A DNA stretch of 64,000 nucleotides from Candidatus Hydrogenedentota bacterium. GTDB lineage: Bacteria; Hydrogenedentota; Hydrogenedentia; Hydrogenedentales; SLHB01. A program made the translations under genes and the position numbers. The notes under the pieces were generated by a model that saw only the letters and a list, made by a program, of their open reading frames with translations, was not told the origin of the DNA and made no database searches. Of the stretch, positions 50,360 to 58,422 are shown one piece after another. The stretch is taken from the NCBI GenBank assembly GCA_013359265.1, contig JABWCD010000009.1:120654-184653 (forward strand), read 5' to 3'. Position 1 is the stretch's first letter; each line of letters opens with the position of its first letter.

Positions 50360-51289
50360 TTACGATTGAAGCGAGCCACGTTCGCCCTGCCAGACCGCCA
50401 GCAGTTGGTCGAGCGTTCCCTCGAACCAGTAAATCTTCCCCCGGATTGCGCGTTTGGCATGCGCGGGCACGCCGCCGATATTGACGATACTGTGCAGGCA
50501 GTCCGCGGGATGGTGGCCGGTGACGTGGGACGTTCCTTCCCAATAGATGCCGCAAATCCAAGTCTTTTCCAGGTTGACGCGCGTGATGATTCCACTATCG
50601 ACGGGGCTGAGCATGCGCGCGTCGTACGGGCCAACGTTGAGCATGCTCGTCAAATCGCCGTTGGCGCGGAGCGTGTCGTATTTCACGCCGAGCGGCGTGC
50701 GCGCGCCGACCGTTTCGCGCACGGCGGGTAACGGTTCCCACGTCCCGCTTCGGAGTACGTAGGTCAGGCTGGTCTTGTCGGTCTTGTCTTTCTCGGCGAT
50801 GTCCCACAGATCGTACTCGCTGAATGCGGGCGTCTCCGCGAATTGCCTGCGCCACGCCTCGTTGCTCAGACCGCCGAGGCGAAAACACTGTTGTACACCG
50901 TAGAACTCGTTGAGCCCGGCGTCCTGTGTCTCAACGATCCACAGCATGTCGATCCCGTCGTCCGCGGGGGCCATGTAGAACGTCCACGCCTGCGGGACCC
51001 ACTCCGCATCGCCGATGGACACCGTTTTCACGAGCACGTTGGGCTTCATCTCAAACTCGGCCTGCATATCTGCGATCTGTTTCTCGTCGATTCCGGCCGA
51101 TGCCGCGTCCTTTGGAATTTCTCCGTGAATCAGCGGCGTGTGCTCGTGGAATCGGTAACCGATGCGATTGCCGGGATGCTTCTCGTTCGTGAAGGTCGCG
51201 ATCTGTTTGCCATCGGGAATGGTTGCCGTAATCGGCGACGCCTCCGCGCCGGCCATCACGGCGGCCACCAGCAAGAGTAGTGCTGTCAT
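50360..51289 (-). CDS. Exported protein of unknown function coupled to the peptide importer
   Basis: A 309-residue protein with a signal peptide ('[16 protein letters not shown]'). The mature part is rich in aromatic residues and strands ('WVPQAWTFYMAPADDGIDMLWIVETQDAGLNEFYGVQQCFRLGG', 'TWICGIYWEGTSHVTGHHPADCLHSIVNIGG'). A His-His-Pro-x-x-Cys region could bind metal. No family is recognised; similar proteins may occur in Planctomycetes. Its ATG overlaps the oppF stop in an ATGA junction, so it is translated with the transporter. That suggests a link with peptide capture or processing. Confidence 0.7.
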   Translation of the reverse strand: MTALLLLVAAVMAGAEASPITATIPDGKQIATFTNEKHPGNRIGYRFHEHTPLIHGEIPKDAASAGIDEKQIADMQAEFEMKPNVLVKTVSIGDAEWVPQAWTFYMAPADDGIDMLWIVETQDAGLNEFYGVQQCFRLGGLSNEAWRRQFAETPAFSEYDLWDIAEKDKTDKTSLTYVLRSGTWEPLPAVRETVGARTPLGVKYDTLRANGDLTSMLNVGPYDARMLSPVDSGIITRVNLEKTWICGIYWEGTSHVTGHHPADCLHSIVNIGGVPAHAKRAIRGKIYWFEGTLDQLLAVWQGERGSLQS

Positions 51290-52278
51290 AATCCGATCTC
51301 CCCTGCGCGTACACACGCGACGTGTCGTGCGTCGTCAAACCGCTCAAGCGGCGGCGGCGCCTGCTTGCACTTATCTTGCGCGAAGGGGCACCGCGGATGA
51401 AACGCGCAGCCTGCGGGCGGATTCAGCGGCGACGGCGGATCGCCTTGCAGCAGCACGCCGGCGCGGTCGCGTTTGCGCGATGGATCGGGAATCGGCACTG
51501 CGTTGATGAGCGCGCGCGTGTACGGATGCATCGGACGATAATACACGTCCTCCGCGGCGCCCAGCTCGACGATCCGCCCGAGATACATTACCGCGATTCG
51601 GTCCGAGAGGTGCTTCACGACGCTCAGGTCGTGCGAGATGAGTAGGAGGGACAGGCCTTCCTCGCGGCAGAGTTCGGCAATGAGGTTGAGTATTTGCGCT
51701 TGAACGGAAACGTCCAGTGCGGACACCGGTTCGTCGGCAATGATTAATTTAGGGCGCAGTGCAAGCGCGCGCGCGATGGCGATGCGCTGGCGTTGTCCGC
51801 CGGAAAACTCGTGCGGGTACTTGCGCATCCATCGCGCGGCAAGGCCCACGCGGGACATGAGCGCGGCGACTTTTGCCGCCACCTCGCCGCGCGCCGCCAG
51901 CCCGTGCGCGAGCATCGGTTCCGCCAGCGCGTCGAAAACGGTCATGCGCGGGTTCAGCGACGCGTACGGGTCCTGAAACACCATCTGGATCGACGGACGT
52001 AACGCACGAAGTTCGCCGCGTGGCACCGAAGCGAGGTCGCGCCCGCCGAATTGAATTGTCCCGGAGGTGGGTTCGACGAGGCGCACAATACTCCGCGCGA
52101 GCGTCGATTTGCCGCAACCGGACTCCCCCACCAACCCGACCGTCTCGCCGGGTTGGACGCTCAAGCTTACGCCGTCCACTGCGCGCACGACACCCGTGCG
52201 CCGTTTCAGCAGCGGCCCTTCCTTAAATTGGAAATGGACGCGAACGTCGCGAATGTCCAATATTGGCGCGGCGTTCAC
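51286..52278 (-). CDS. oppF: Oligopeptide/dipeptide ABC importer ATP-binding protein (OppF/DppF)
   Basis: A 330-residue ABC ATPase energising peptide uptake. It shows Walker A 'GESGCGKST', Q-loop '[15 protein letters not shown]', signature '[16 protein letters not shown]', Walker B 'LIIADEP' with 'VSALD', and H-loop 'LLISHD'. The C-terminal oligopeptide extension ('[16 protein letters not shown]', '[14 protein letters not shown]') carries cysteines typical of an iron-sulfur or structural motif in this subfamily. The frame is open far upstream to 53019, but that part overlaps oppD out of frame. The GTG at 52278 overlaps the oppD stop (GTGA) and follows GGAGAG, so it is the start. Confidence 0.95.
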   Translation of the reverse strand: MNAAPILDIRDVRVHFQFKEGPLLKRRTGVVRAVDGVSLSVQPGETVGLVGESGCGKSTLARSIVRLVEPTSGTIQFGGRDLASVPRGELRALRPSIQMVFQDPYASLNPRMTVFDALAEPMLAHGLAARGEVAAKVAALMSRVGLAARWMRKYPHEFSGGQRQRIAIARALALRPKLIIADEPVSALDVSVQAQILNLIAELCREEGLSLLLISHDLSVVKHLSDRIAVMYLGRIVELGAAEDVYYRPMHPYTRALINAVPIPDPSRKRDRAGVLLQGDPPSPLNPPAGCAFHPRCPFAQDKCKQAPPPLERFDDARHVACVRAGEIGL

Positions 52279-53252
52279 GAAATCTCTCCAGCGAGAACGC
52301 GCGCGCACGCCGTCGCGTGTTCGGGCGCCACGCCGTGCAGGGGCATCGCGTTCGTGCTGCACGCCACGACCGCGTGTTCGCAGCGCGGCGCAAACGGACA
52401 CCCTGCTACGCTCTGCGTCAGGTCCGGTGGCGCCCCCTTGATCGTGTACAGCTCCGTTCCTTTTTTCTGCGTCGCGGGTATCGATGCAAGCAGCGCGCGT
52501 GTGTACGGATGTTTCGGTCCGCGGAACAGGTCTTCGACCTTCGCGGATTCGACGATGCGCCCCGCGTACATCACGAGGACCCGGTTGCACGACTCCGCAA
52601 TCACGCCAAGATCGTGCGTGATGAGAATCACGGCCATGCCGAGCTCCGCCTGCATGGATTTGATAAGCTCGAGAATCTGCGCCTGCACCGTTACGTCCAG
52701 CGCGGTCGTCGGTTCGTCGGCGATAAGCAATTGCGGACGTGTGATAAGCGCCATCGCAATCATCACGCGCTGCCGCATGCCGCCGGAGAACCGGTGTGGA
52801 TACTCGTGCATGCGCCGTTCCGCGTCCTGAATGCCCACGCGCCGCAACATATCCACCGCGCGCGATCGCGCCTCTGCCTTCGTGCAGCGCTCGTGAACGA
52901 GCAGCGGCTCCATGATCTGATCGCCAATGCGCAGGTACGGATTCAGCGCGGTCATCGGGTCTTGAAAGACCATGCTGATGCGTTTGCCGCGCACGGCGCG
53001 GCGTTCGGCATTCGTGCAATGCAACAGGTCGATCGTGCCGAACTTGGCCGCGCCGCTCTCGATTCTTCCCGGCGGCATCGGCACAAGGCCCAAAAGCGAA
53101 AGGTTGGCCACCGACTTGCCCGAGCCGGATTCACCGACGATCCCGAGCGTTTCACCGGGATCGATGGAAAATGACACACCATCCACCGCGCGAACCACAC
53201 CGCCGCGTGTGTGAAAGTGAGTCTTCAGTTTGCTAACGTCTAGCAAGGGCAT
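52275..53252 (-). CDS. oppD: Oligopeptide/dipeptide ABC importer ATP-binding protein (OppD/DppD)
   Basis: A 325-residue ABC ATPase, the partner of OppF. It shows Walker A 'GESGSGKSV', '[20 protein letters not shown]', signature '[16 protein letters not shown]', Walker B 'LLIADEP' with 'TTALD', H-loop 'ILITHD', and the C-terminal '[12 protein letters not shown]' and '[14 protein letters not shown]'. It overlaps oppF by four bases. A gene of unknown function separates it from the permease genes. Confidence 0.95.
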   Translation of the reverse strand: MPLLDVSKLKTHFHTRGGVVRAVDGVSFSIDPGETLGIVGESGSGKSVANLSLLGLVPMPPGRIESGAAKFGTIDLLHCTNAERRAVRGKRISMVFQDPMTALNPYLRIGDQIMEPLLVHERCTKAEARSRAVDMLRRVGIQDAERRMHEYPHRFSGGMRQRVMIAMALITRPQLLIADEPTTALDVTVQAQILELIKSMQAELGMAVILITHDLGVIAESCNRVLVMYAGRIVESAKVEDLFRGPKHPYTRALLASIPATQKKGTELYTIKGAPPDLTQSVAGCPFAPRCEHAVVACSTNAMPLHGVAPEHATACARVLAGEIS

Positions 53253-53275
53253 CGAAAGACCGCGCGTCGATTAAC

Positions 53276-53797
53276 TCAGTTATCAAGTAGAAACTTGGCA
53301 TATCGGTTTACGCGAGAAATCTCCGAGTCTTTGAACGTTTCAATTAAGGTTCGAAATTCAGCAAGCCCAATACGCTTCAAGAGCTTTGCATAATCTCTGA
53401 ATTCGTAGGGAATGTTTCCGCGTGCCAGCATTTCGACCACACGCGCGCGAATTCGATTCTTATCCGCAGACGTCAGCACAGATCGACGAAGCGCTCGGGC
53501 AGTATTGGACTTTAGTGTTCTGCCAAAGGGGAATCCTTCGTCCTCCTCAATGAAATCGATGCCAATCTGAACGCATGCTGCATCACCGGACCTAATCCCG
53601 TCAATTACTGCATCCATGAGTGGATAGATCCAGGTGTGGTCACCTTCCGAATGCACATTTGGGACAAGGGTCGCCGGTGTTAGCCCCAAGTTCTGCCGAT
53701 ACTTCACGTATCGATCCTGTATTCCCTCAACGCTCCATCGTCCAGTTCCGTTGTAGTCATGGATTGCGGACATGGCAAAGTCGATCTCAGTGTCCAT
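53276..53797 (-). CDS. Unrecognised soluble protein inserted within the opp operon
   Basis: A 173-residue protein with mixed helical composition ('MDAVIDGIRSGDAACVQIGIDFIEEDEGFPFGRTLKSNTARALRRSVLTSADKNRIRARVVEMLARGNIPYEFRDYAKLLKRIG'). There is no signal, membrane segment or catalytic motif. It is less GC-rich than the opp genes on either side and splits oppC from oppD, which normally adjoin. It may be a recent insertion. The pattern of two helical repeats with conserved acid residues is reminiscent of small immunity-type proteins, but that is a guess. Confidence 0.65.
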   Translation of the reverse strand: MDTEIDFAMSAIHDYNGTGRWSVEGIQDRYVKYRQNLGLTPATLVPNVHSEGDHTWIYPLMDAVIDGIRSGDAACVQIGIDFIEEDEGFPFGRTLKSNTARALRRSVLTSADKNRIRARVVEMLARGNIPYEFRDYAKLLKRIGLAEFRTLIETFKDSEISRVNRYAKFLLDN

Positions 53798-53827
53798 TCA
53801 TATCTGTGGCGTTTGCGGTAGCAGCGG

Positions 53828-54703
53828 TTAATCTTTCGATATTCGCGGGTCGAGCGCGTCGCGCAGGCCGTCACCCAGGAAGTTCAAGGAAAACAAGGTC
53901 AGCGACAAGAATACGCTCGGGAAGATCAGCAGCCACGGGTAGTCTTCCATGACTTTGGCGCCGTCCTGAATCAACACGCCCCAGGAACTCATCGGCGCCT
54001 GCACGCCAAGCCCGAGGAAGCTAATCACGGCTTCGAGCAGCATTACCTGCGGGATCGTCAGTGTTGTGTACACGATGATCGGCCCGAGGGCGTTGGGTAT
54101 CAAATGGCGCAGCACGATTCTTCGACGGCTCAAGCCCATCACGTAGGCGGCTTCGACGAACTCTTTCTGCCGCAGCGCGACCACCTGCCCGCGCACGATT
54201 CGCGCCATGGTGAGCCATTCGACCGCGCCGATCGCCAAGAAGATAAGCACGATATTCTTGCCAAGATAGACGGTGAGAATAATGACGATGATCGTGAACG
54301 GCAGGGTGTACAGGATGTCCACGACGCGCATCAACGCGGAATCGACGCGTCCGCCGGCGAAGCCCGACACGGCGCCGTAGATCACGCCGATGCCGAGCGA
54401 CACCGCCGTTGCGCAGATACCGACCATGAGCGAGATGCGTCCGCCGTAGAGAATCCGCGTGAGCAGGTCGCGGCCCAGCGTGTCGGTGCCGAACCAATTC
54501 GCTCCGCTGGGCGGCGTCGCGCCGAGCGAACGGTCCTGCGTCTCGTACGAGTAGTTTGACACCCAGGGCCCAATGACGACCATAGCCACCATCGCAACGA
54601 GCAGTGCGAGGCTGATCGCCGCGAGCCGGTTCTTGCGCAGCCGCCGCCACGCATCGCGCCACAGGGACGCGCCGGCCTCGATCTCGTGCGGAACATCAGT
54701 CAT
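53828..54703 (-). CDS. oppC: Peptide ABC importer permease (OppC/DppC)
   Basis: A 291-residue inner-membrane permease. The N-terminal OppC cytoplasmic domain ('LWRDAWRRLRKNRLAAISLALLVAMVAMVVIGPWV') leads to 'FGTDTLGRDLLTRILYGGRISL' and five further membrane helices. The EAA loop that contacts the ATPases is 'EAAYVMGLSRRRIVLRHLIPNALGPII'. The ending 'NFLGDGLRDALDPR' is typical. The frame is open to 54745; the ATG at 54703 overlaps the oppB stop by eight bases and gives the family start. Confidence 0.95.
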   Translation of the reverse strand: MTDVPHEIEAGASLWRDAWRRLRKNRLAAISLALLVAMVAMVVIGPWVSNYSYETQDRSLGATPPSGANWFGTDTLGRDLLTRILYGGRISLMVGICATAVSLGIGVIYGAVSGFAGGRVDSALMRVVDILYTLPFTIIVIILTVYLGKNIVLIFLAIGAVEWLTMARIVRGQVVALRQKEFVEAAYVMGLSRRRIVLRHLIPNALGPIIVYTTLTIPQVMLLEAVISFLGLGVQAPMSSWGVLIQDGAKVMEDYPWLLIFPSVFLSLTLFSLNFLGDGLRDALDPRISKD

Positions 54704-55616
54704 ACCGCACCCGCGGGTCGAGCCATGCCTGCGCGACGTCGACAACGAGATTAAACAGCAAAATAAGCGCGGCGTAGAACAACACCGCGCCCATGAGCAG
54801 CGTGTAGTCGCGGTTGAACGCGGCGTCTACAAACTGTTTTCCCAATCCGGGCACGAGAAAAATCTTCTCGACGACAAACGACCCCGTGAGCAACCCGGCC
54901 GCCGCTGGCCCGAGAAACGACACCACCGGTTGCATGCCGCCGCGCAACGCATGACGGAGGACGACGCGGGCTTCGCTCAACCCTTTCGCGCGTGCGGTGC
55001 GGATGAAATCCTGGGCAAGCACTTCAAACATGCCGCCGCGCGCCAGACGCGCAACGTAGGCCGCATATACGGAGCCAAGCGTCAGTGACGGAAGAATTTT
55101 GTCCATCGGCGCGTCCCAACCCGACACGGGCAACCACTGCAGCTTGAGCGCGAAGATCAACACGAGCAACGGGCCCATGACGAACGTCGGCATGCAGATG
55201 CCCGCCATTGCGATCGACATGGGAATGTAATCGGTCAGGGTATTCGGGCGCAGCGACGCGACGATGCCCGCGGTCAGTCCTATTGCCAGCGCGACTGCGA
55301 GCGAGTAGACGCCGAGTTCAATCGAAACCGGCGCGCGCAATGCAATCCATTGGCTCACGGTGCGGCTCGGCTGTTGCATCGAGGGTCCGAGGTCGCCGCG
55401 CAGCAAATCCATCATGTACTTCGCGTACTGCGCGGGCAGCGGCGCGTTGAGGTTGTACGATTCGCGAATCTGTTCGAGTACCTCGGGCGGCACGTGGCGC
55501 TCGCCCTCTTGAAACGGCCCGCCGGGTGCTAGCCGGATGAGGAAGAAGACTGTGGTGGCGATAATCAGAAAGACGGGAATGAACCCGAGCGCGCGCCGCA
55601 GAATGTATCGTGTCAT
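54696..55616 (-). CDS. oppB: Peptide ABC importer permease (OppB/DppB)
   Basis: A 306-residue inner-membrane permease with six predicted helices. It starts with the family pattern 'YILRRALGFIPVFLIIATTVFFLIRLAPGGP', has the central 'GDLGPSMQQPSRTVSQWI' and the EAA loop 'RTARAKGLSEARVVLRHALRGGMQPVVS'. It ends 'DVAQAWLDPRVRYD'. With OppC it forms the translocation pore. It follows oppA by 27 bases and overlaps oppC. Confidence 0.95.
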   Translation of the reverse strand: MTRYILRRALGFIPVFLIIATTVFFLIRLAPGGPFQEGERHVPPEVLEQIRESYNLNAPLPAQYAKYMMDLLRGDLGPSMQQPSRTVSQWIALRAPVSIELGVYSLAVALAIGLTAGIVASLRPNTLTDYIPMSIAMAGICMPTFVMGPLLVLIFALKLQWLPVSGWDAPMDKILPSLTLGSVYAAYVARLARGGMFEVLAQDFIRTARAKGLSEARVVLRHALRGGMQPVVSFLGPAAAGLLTGSFVVEKIFLVPGLGKQFVDAAFNRDYTLLMGAVLFYAALILLFNLVVDVAQAWLDPRVRYD

Positions 55617-55643
55617 GCTCGCGCCACTCCGCCGCGGCCCGGA

Positions 55644-57287
55644 CTACGATTGGTCCCGCGTAACGGACATGTACTTGTAGTTCATATAGCCGAGCTGGTT
55701 GCCGTCGCACCCTTCGAGATCGGGCGACACGAGGTAACGTTGGCGGTACGTGTAAATCGGAATTATTGGGGTCTCGCTCAACAGTATCTTTTCCGCTTCC
55801 TGCATGTAAGCAAACCGTTGCGCCGGATCGAGCTCGTGCCGCGCCTTTTTTTCGAGTTCGTCGTATGTCGCGTTCGACCATCCCGTGCGATTGTTACCGT
55901 TGCCGGTGGTGAAACATTCGCAGTAATTCATCGGATCCAGGAAGTCCGCGATCCACCCCGCGCGCACGACGTCGTAATTGAGCGTCGTCATCGAGTTCAG
56001 GTAGACCTTCCACTCCTGCTTATTGGTCGTCACCTCGATGCCGAGGCCATTCTTCCACATGTCCTGAATCGCCTCGGCTACCATCTGGTGGTCTTCACTC
56101 TCGTTGTACAGGATTTCGATCGGCCGCATTCCCGTGCCGCCGGGAAAACCTGCCTCGGAGAGCAACTGCTTTGCCTGCTCGATGTCATAGGGCAGGCTGG
56201 CTTCCGCCGTGTAGCCGCCGATGCCCGGCGGTGTAAGCGCGACCGCGGGAACGAATGCGCCGAAGAGGACATCGTCGCAGATTGACTTCTTGTCCACCGA
56301 CATTGCCAGAGCCAGGCGCACCTTCGGATTATCCAATGGCGGACGCGTCGTGTTTATGCGGTAAAAATAGGTGCCGACGAACGGCTCGATGCGCAGCACC
56401 GCCGGATTGTCGCGCTTGTACGCGGGTATCTTTGTAATCACCAACGTTTCGATGGTGTCTACCTCGTTCGCGCGGAACATGCGTTCCGCCGTCTGCAGGT
56501 TGCCGCTGACGGGGTAGAACTCGATTTCATTCAGCTTCAGGTTGGCCGCGTCCCAGTAGTGCTCGTTTTTGACGACGCGGATCACCTCATTCGGCCGCCA
56601 TTCCACGAGCTTGAATGGTCCGTTCGAGACGTGGTTGCCCGCCAAAATCCAGTCGTTCTGGCGGTCGTCGATTTTTCCAAATTGCTCGACGGTGGATTGC
56701 AGCACGGGAAACCACGCGTTGTGGATTTGCATGGACAGGAAATAGGGGGCGGGATATGCCAGTGTCACTTCGAGCGTGGCGTCGTCAATCGCTTTCACGC
56801 CGACCTGGTCGAAATCGGCCAGTTCGCCCTTGTTGTATGCCTCCGCATTCACGATGCACCACAGCATGTACGAATACTCGCTGCCGAATTTCTTCGAGAG
56901 CATGCGCTTGTAGCTGTAGACAAAATCCTTCGCGGTGACCGGCGCGCCGTTCGACCACTTGGCATCCGGGTTGATGTGGAAGGTGTAGGTCTTGCCGTCC
57001 TCGGAGATATCCCACGATTTGGCCGCGCCCGGCTCAATCTCGAGCGTTTTTTGGTTGAGCGTCGCGAGGCCCTCGAACAGGGAGGTAAGTATGCGGTGTT
57101 CGGTGTGGCCGGTGGTTAATTGCGGGTCAAGGGACTGCGGCTCCGCGTCCGCGGCCACGCGCAAGACACCCTGCCGGGCCGATCGGGAGCCCGAACCGCC
57201 GCCATCCTGCTTGCCGTTGCACCCCGCGGCCGTAATCGAGATAAGTGCGACGAACGCGAGCGCTGTGTCGAGTATAGATGACCGCAT
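55644..57287 (-). CDS. oppA: Peptide-binding lipoprotein of the importer (OppA/DppA, SBP family 5)
   Basis: A 547-residue extracytoplasmic solute-binding protein. The signal ends in the lipobox 'ITAAGC' with acylated Cys23, followed by a Gly/Ser-rich tether. Family blocks are 'EPQSLDPQLTTGHTEHRILTSLFEGL', 'YTFHINPDAKWSNGAPVTAKDFVYSYKRML', 'NGPFKLVEW', 'VRLALAMSVDKKSI' and 'GWIADFLDPMNY'. Residues toward the C-terminus ('LLSETPIIPIYTYRQRYL') match OppA rather than nickel binders. It is the first gene of the operon. A consensus promoter -10 box lies only nine bases before the ATG, implying a nearly leaderless mRNA. Confidence 0.95.
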   Translation of the reverse strand: MRSSILDTALAFVALISITAAGCNGKQDGGGSGSRSARQGVLRVAADAEPQSLDPQLTTGHTEHRILTSLFEGLATLNQKTLEIEPGAAKSWDISEDGKTYTFHINPDAKWSNGAPVTAKDFVYSYKRMLSKKFGSEYSYMLWCIVNAEAYNKGELADFDQVGVKAIDDATLEVTLAYPAPYFLSMQIHNAWFPVLQSTVEQFGKIDDRQNDWILAGNHVSNGPFKLVEWRPNEVIRVVKNEHYWDAANLKLNEIEFYPVSGNLQTAERMFRANEVDTIETLVITKIPAYKRDNPAVLRIEPFVGTYFYRINTTRPPLDNPKVRLALAMSVDKKSICDDVLFGAFVPAVALTPPGIGGYTAEASLPYDIEQAKQLLSEAGFPGGTGMRPIEILYNESEDHQMVAEAIQDMWKNGLGIEVTTNKQEWKVYLNSMTTLNYDVVRAGWIADFLDPMNYCECFTTGNGNNRTGWSNATYDELEKKARHELDPAQRFAYMQEAEKILLSETPIIPIYTYRQRYLVSPDLEGCDGNQLGYMNYKYMSVTRDQS

Positions 57288-57296
57288 TGAGCAGCC

Positions 57297-57324
57297 ATTA
57301 TACTCACGCCCTTTCGCGGCTCAA
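57297..57324 (-). promoter_or_regulatory. Sigma70 promoter of the opp operon
   Basis: On the minus strand TTGAGC (57319-57324) and a perfect TATAAT (57297-57302) are 16 bases apart. The oppA ATG at 57287 begins nine bases after the -10 box. Transcription would start within a few bases of the start codon, so the transcript would be leaderless or nearly so. No Shine-Dalgarno is present in the gap. Confidence 0.65.
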
Positions 57325-57475
57325 ACCGTCACACGCGTCGAGCGCATGCGGAATAGAAATGAGAGGCGGAGTTCCCGGAAGCCGCTCGCGGGGGTTGTTG
57401 CGGCCGACAGGAAACTCCGCTTCGTCAGCCCGATTCGAACCGTGTCTTGCGACCGGGTCAAATCAGTATCGTGAT

Positions 57476-57919
57476 TTAATCCAAGCCCGACTTTCCGCGC
57501 AATCCGCGGAGCACCGCGAGCGCGGCCAAACCCGCGCCCATGAGCAGCGCGGTTGCCGGTTCCGGCACCACCGTGCCTCCCTTGAGGTCCCACGCTTCAA
57601 ACCGCTTGCTCTCCGGGGCGAGTGCAAACGTCCCCAGCTCACGCGGTTCGTCGCGCAGCACGGTCACTTCATCCTCGCGAAAGTCCGGCGCGGCCTCGAA
57701 TGACTCGCTCGCATCCGGCGAACGGCCCGGCGCATCGAGCACACCCTGGAGCGCAGCGCCGTCCGACGGCTGGTATGCGCCGACATCGCCAAAGGCGTTG
57801 TTTGCCGACGCACCCGTCGATACATCCGCGCGCGCAACGAGCGCCGCGACAAATGCGCCAACCGCCGCGACCACTATGAAAGCCGTGCCCGATCGAATCG
57901 TCACGGTATTCTTAAGCAC
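57476..57919 (-). CDS. PEP-CTERM sorting-domain protein
   Basis: A 147-residue exported protein. The N-terminal signal ('SGTAFIVVAAVGAFVAALVA') is followed by a low-complexity acidic middle region. It ends with a textbook PEP-CTERM tail: 'VPEPAT', a hydrophobic helix 'ALLMGAGLAALAVL' and a basic end 'RGLRGKSG'. This tail is recognised by exosortase, which cuts and attaches the protein at the outer surface. No exosortase gene is in the window. The GTG at 57919 has an AAGGAG Shine-Dalgarno eight bases upstream. The cargo part has no known domain. Confidence 0.88.
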   Translation of the reverse strand: MLKNTVTIRSGTAFIVVAAVGAFVAALVARADVSTGASANNAFGDVGAYQPSDGAALQGVLDAPGRSPDASESFEAAPDFREDEVTVLRDEPRELGTFALAPESKRFEAWDLKGGTVVPEPATALLMGAGLAALAVLRGLRGKSGLD

Positions 57920-58422
57920 CTATAGAACTCCTTCTAACATTTATCTAACACGAATTGCTCAAGCGTAGCGTGCCACGCTGGCATTCTTGGTCACCCACAG
58001 GTTTGTCGTACCGAGGTACTTGCACCGAACCTCCGATACGCCGACAATTTCCACACGAAGGGTTCAAAGCAATAAGCTTGCCAATTTGGTCCGAATTCGG
58101 TAATTCCTTGTTTTAGCAAGAGTTAACCAAGATCGGCGGCGGCACGATATAGTACGTTTACTACTAATTGCGCGCAATGCGAGACTCAATGTAATTCATC
58201 GCTGAGCAACCTTTGCGCTCACTTTGGACAGTATTTACAATTTCGCAGCCGTCCCGCTTTACTCACATCGCCCCCCGGCGGCGTCCGCACCTCACGCACG
58301 CGTAGTGGGCGATACAAAAACCCTACATACTGGAAGTGAGCGGAGTATGAGATTGCTGAATGGAACCGGCGGCAGGAGCGACTGCTCCGGCCGCCGGTCC
58401 GCCGGTATTCTGTGCGGCGGAA
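57920..58422. other. Intergenic region of about 500 bases without a gene
   Basis: This lies between the copper/cytochrome protein gene and the PEP-CTERM gene, both on the minus strand. It is less GC-rich than the coding regions. It should hold the promoter of the PEP-CTERM gene. No convincing -35/-10 pair, RNA structure or open frame with protein-like composition was found. Confidence 0.4.

Noticed and set aside
52279..53019. N-terminal extension of OppF to 577 residues
   Set aside because: The extra 247 residues overlap oppD in another frame and have no ABC features. The GTG at 52278 with a Shine-Dalgarno and GTGA overlap is the start.
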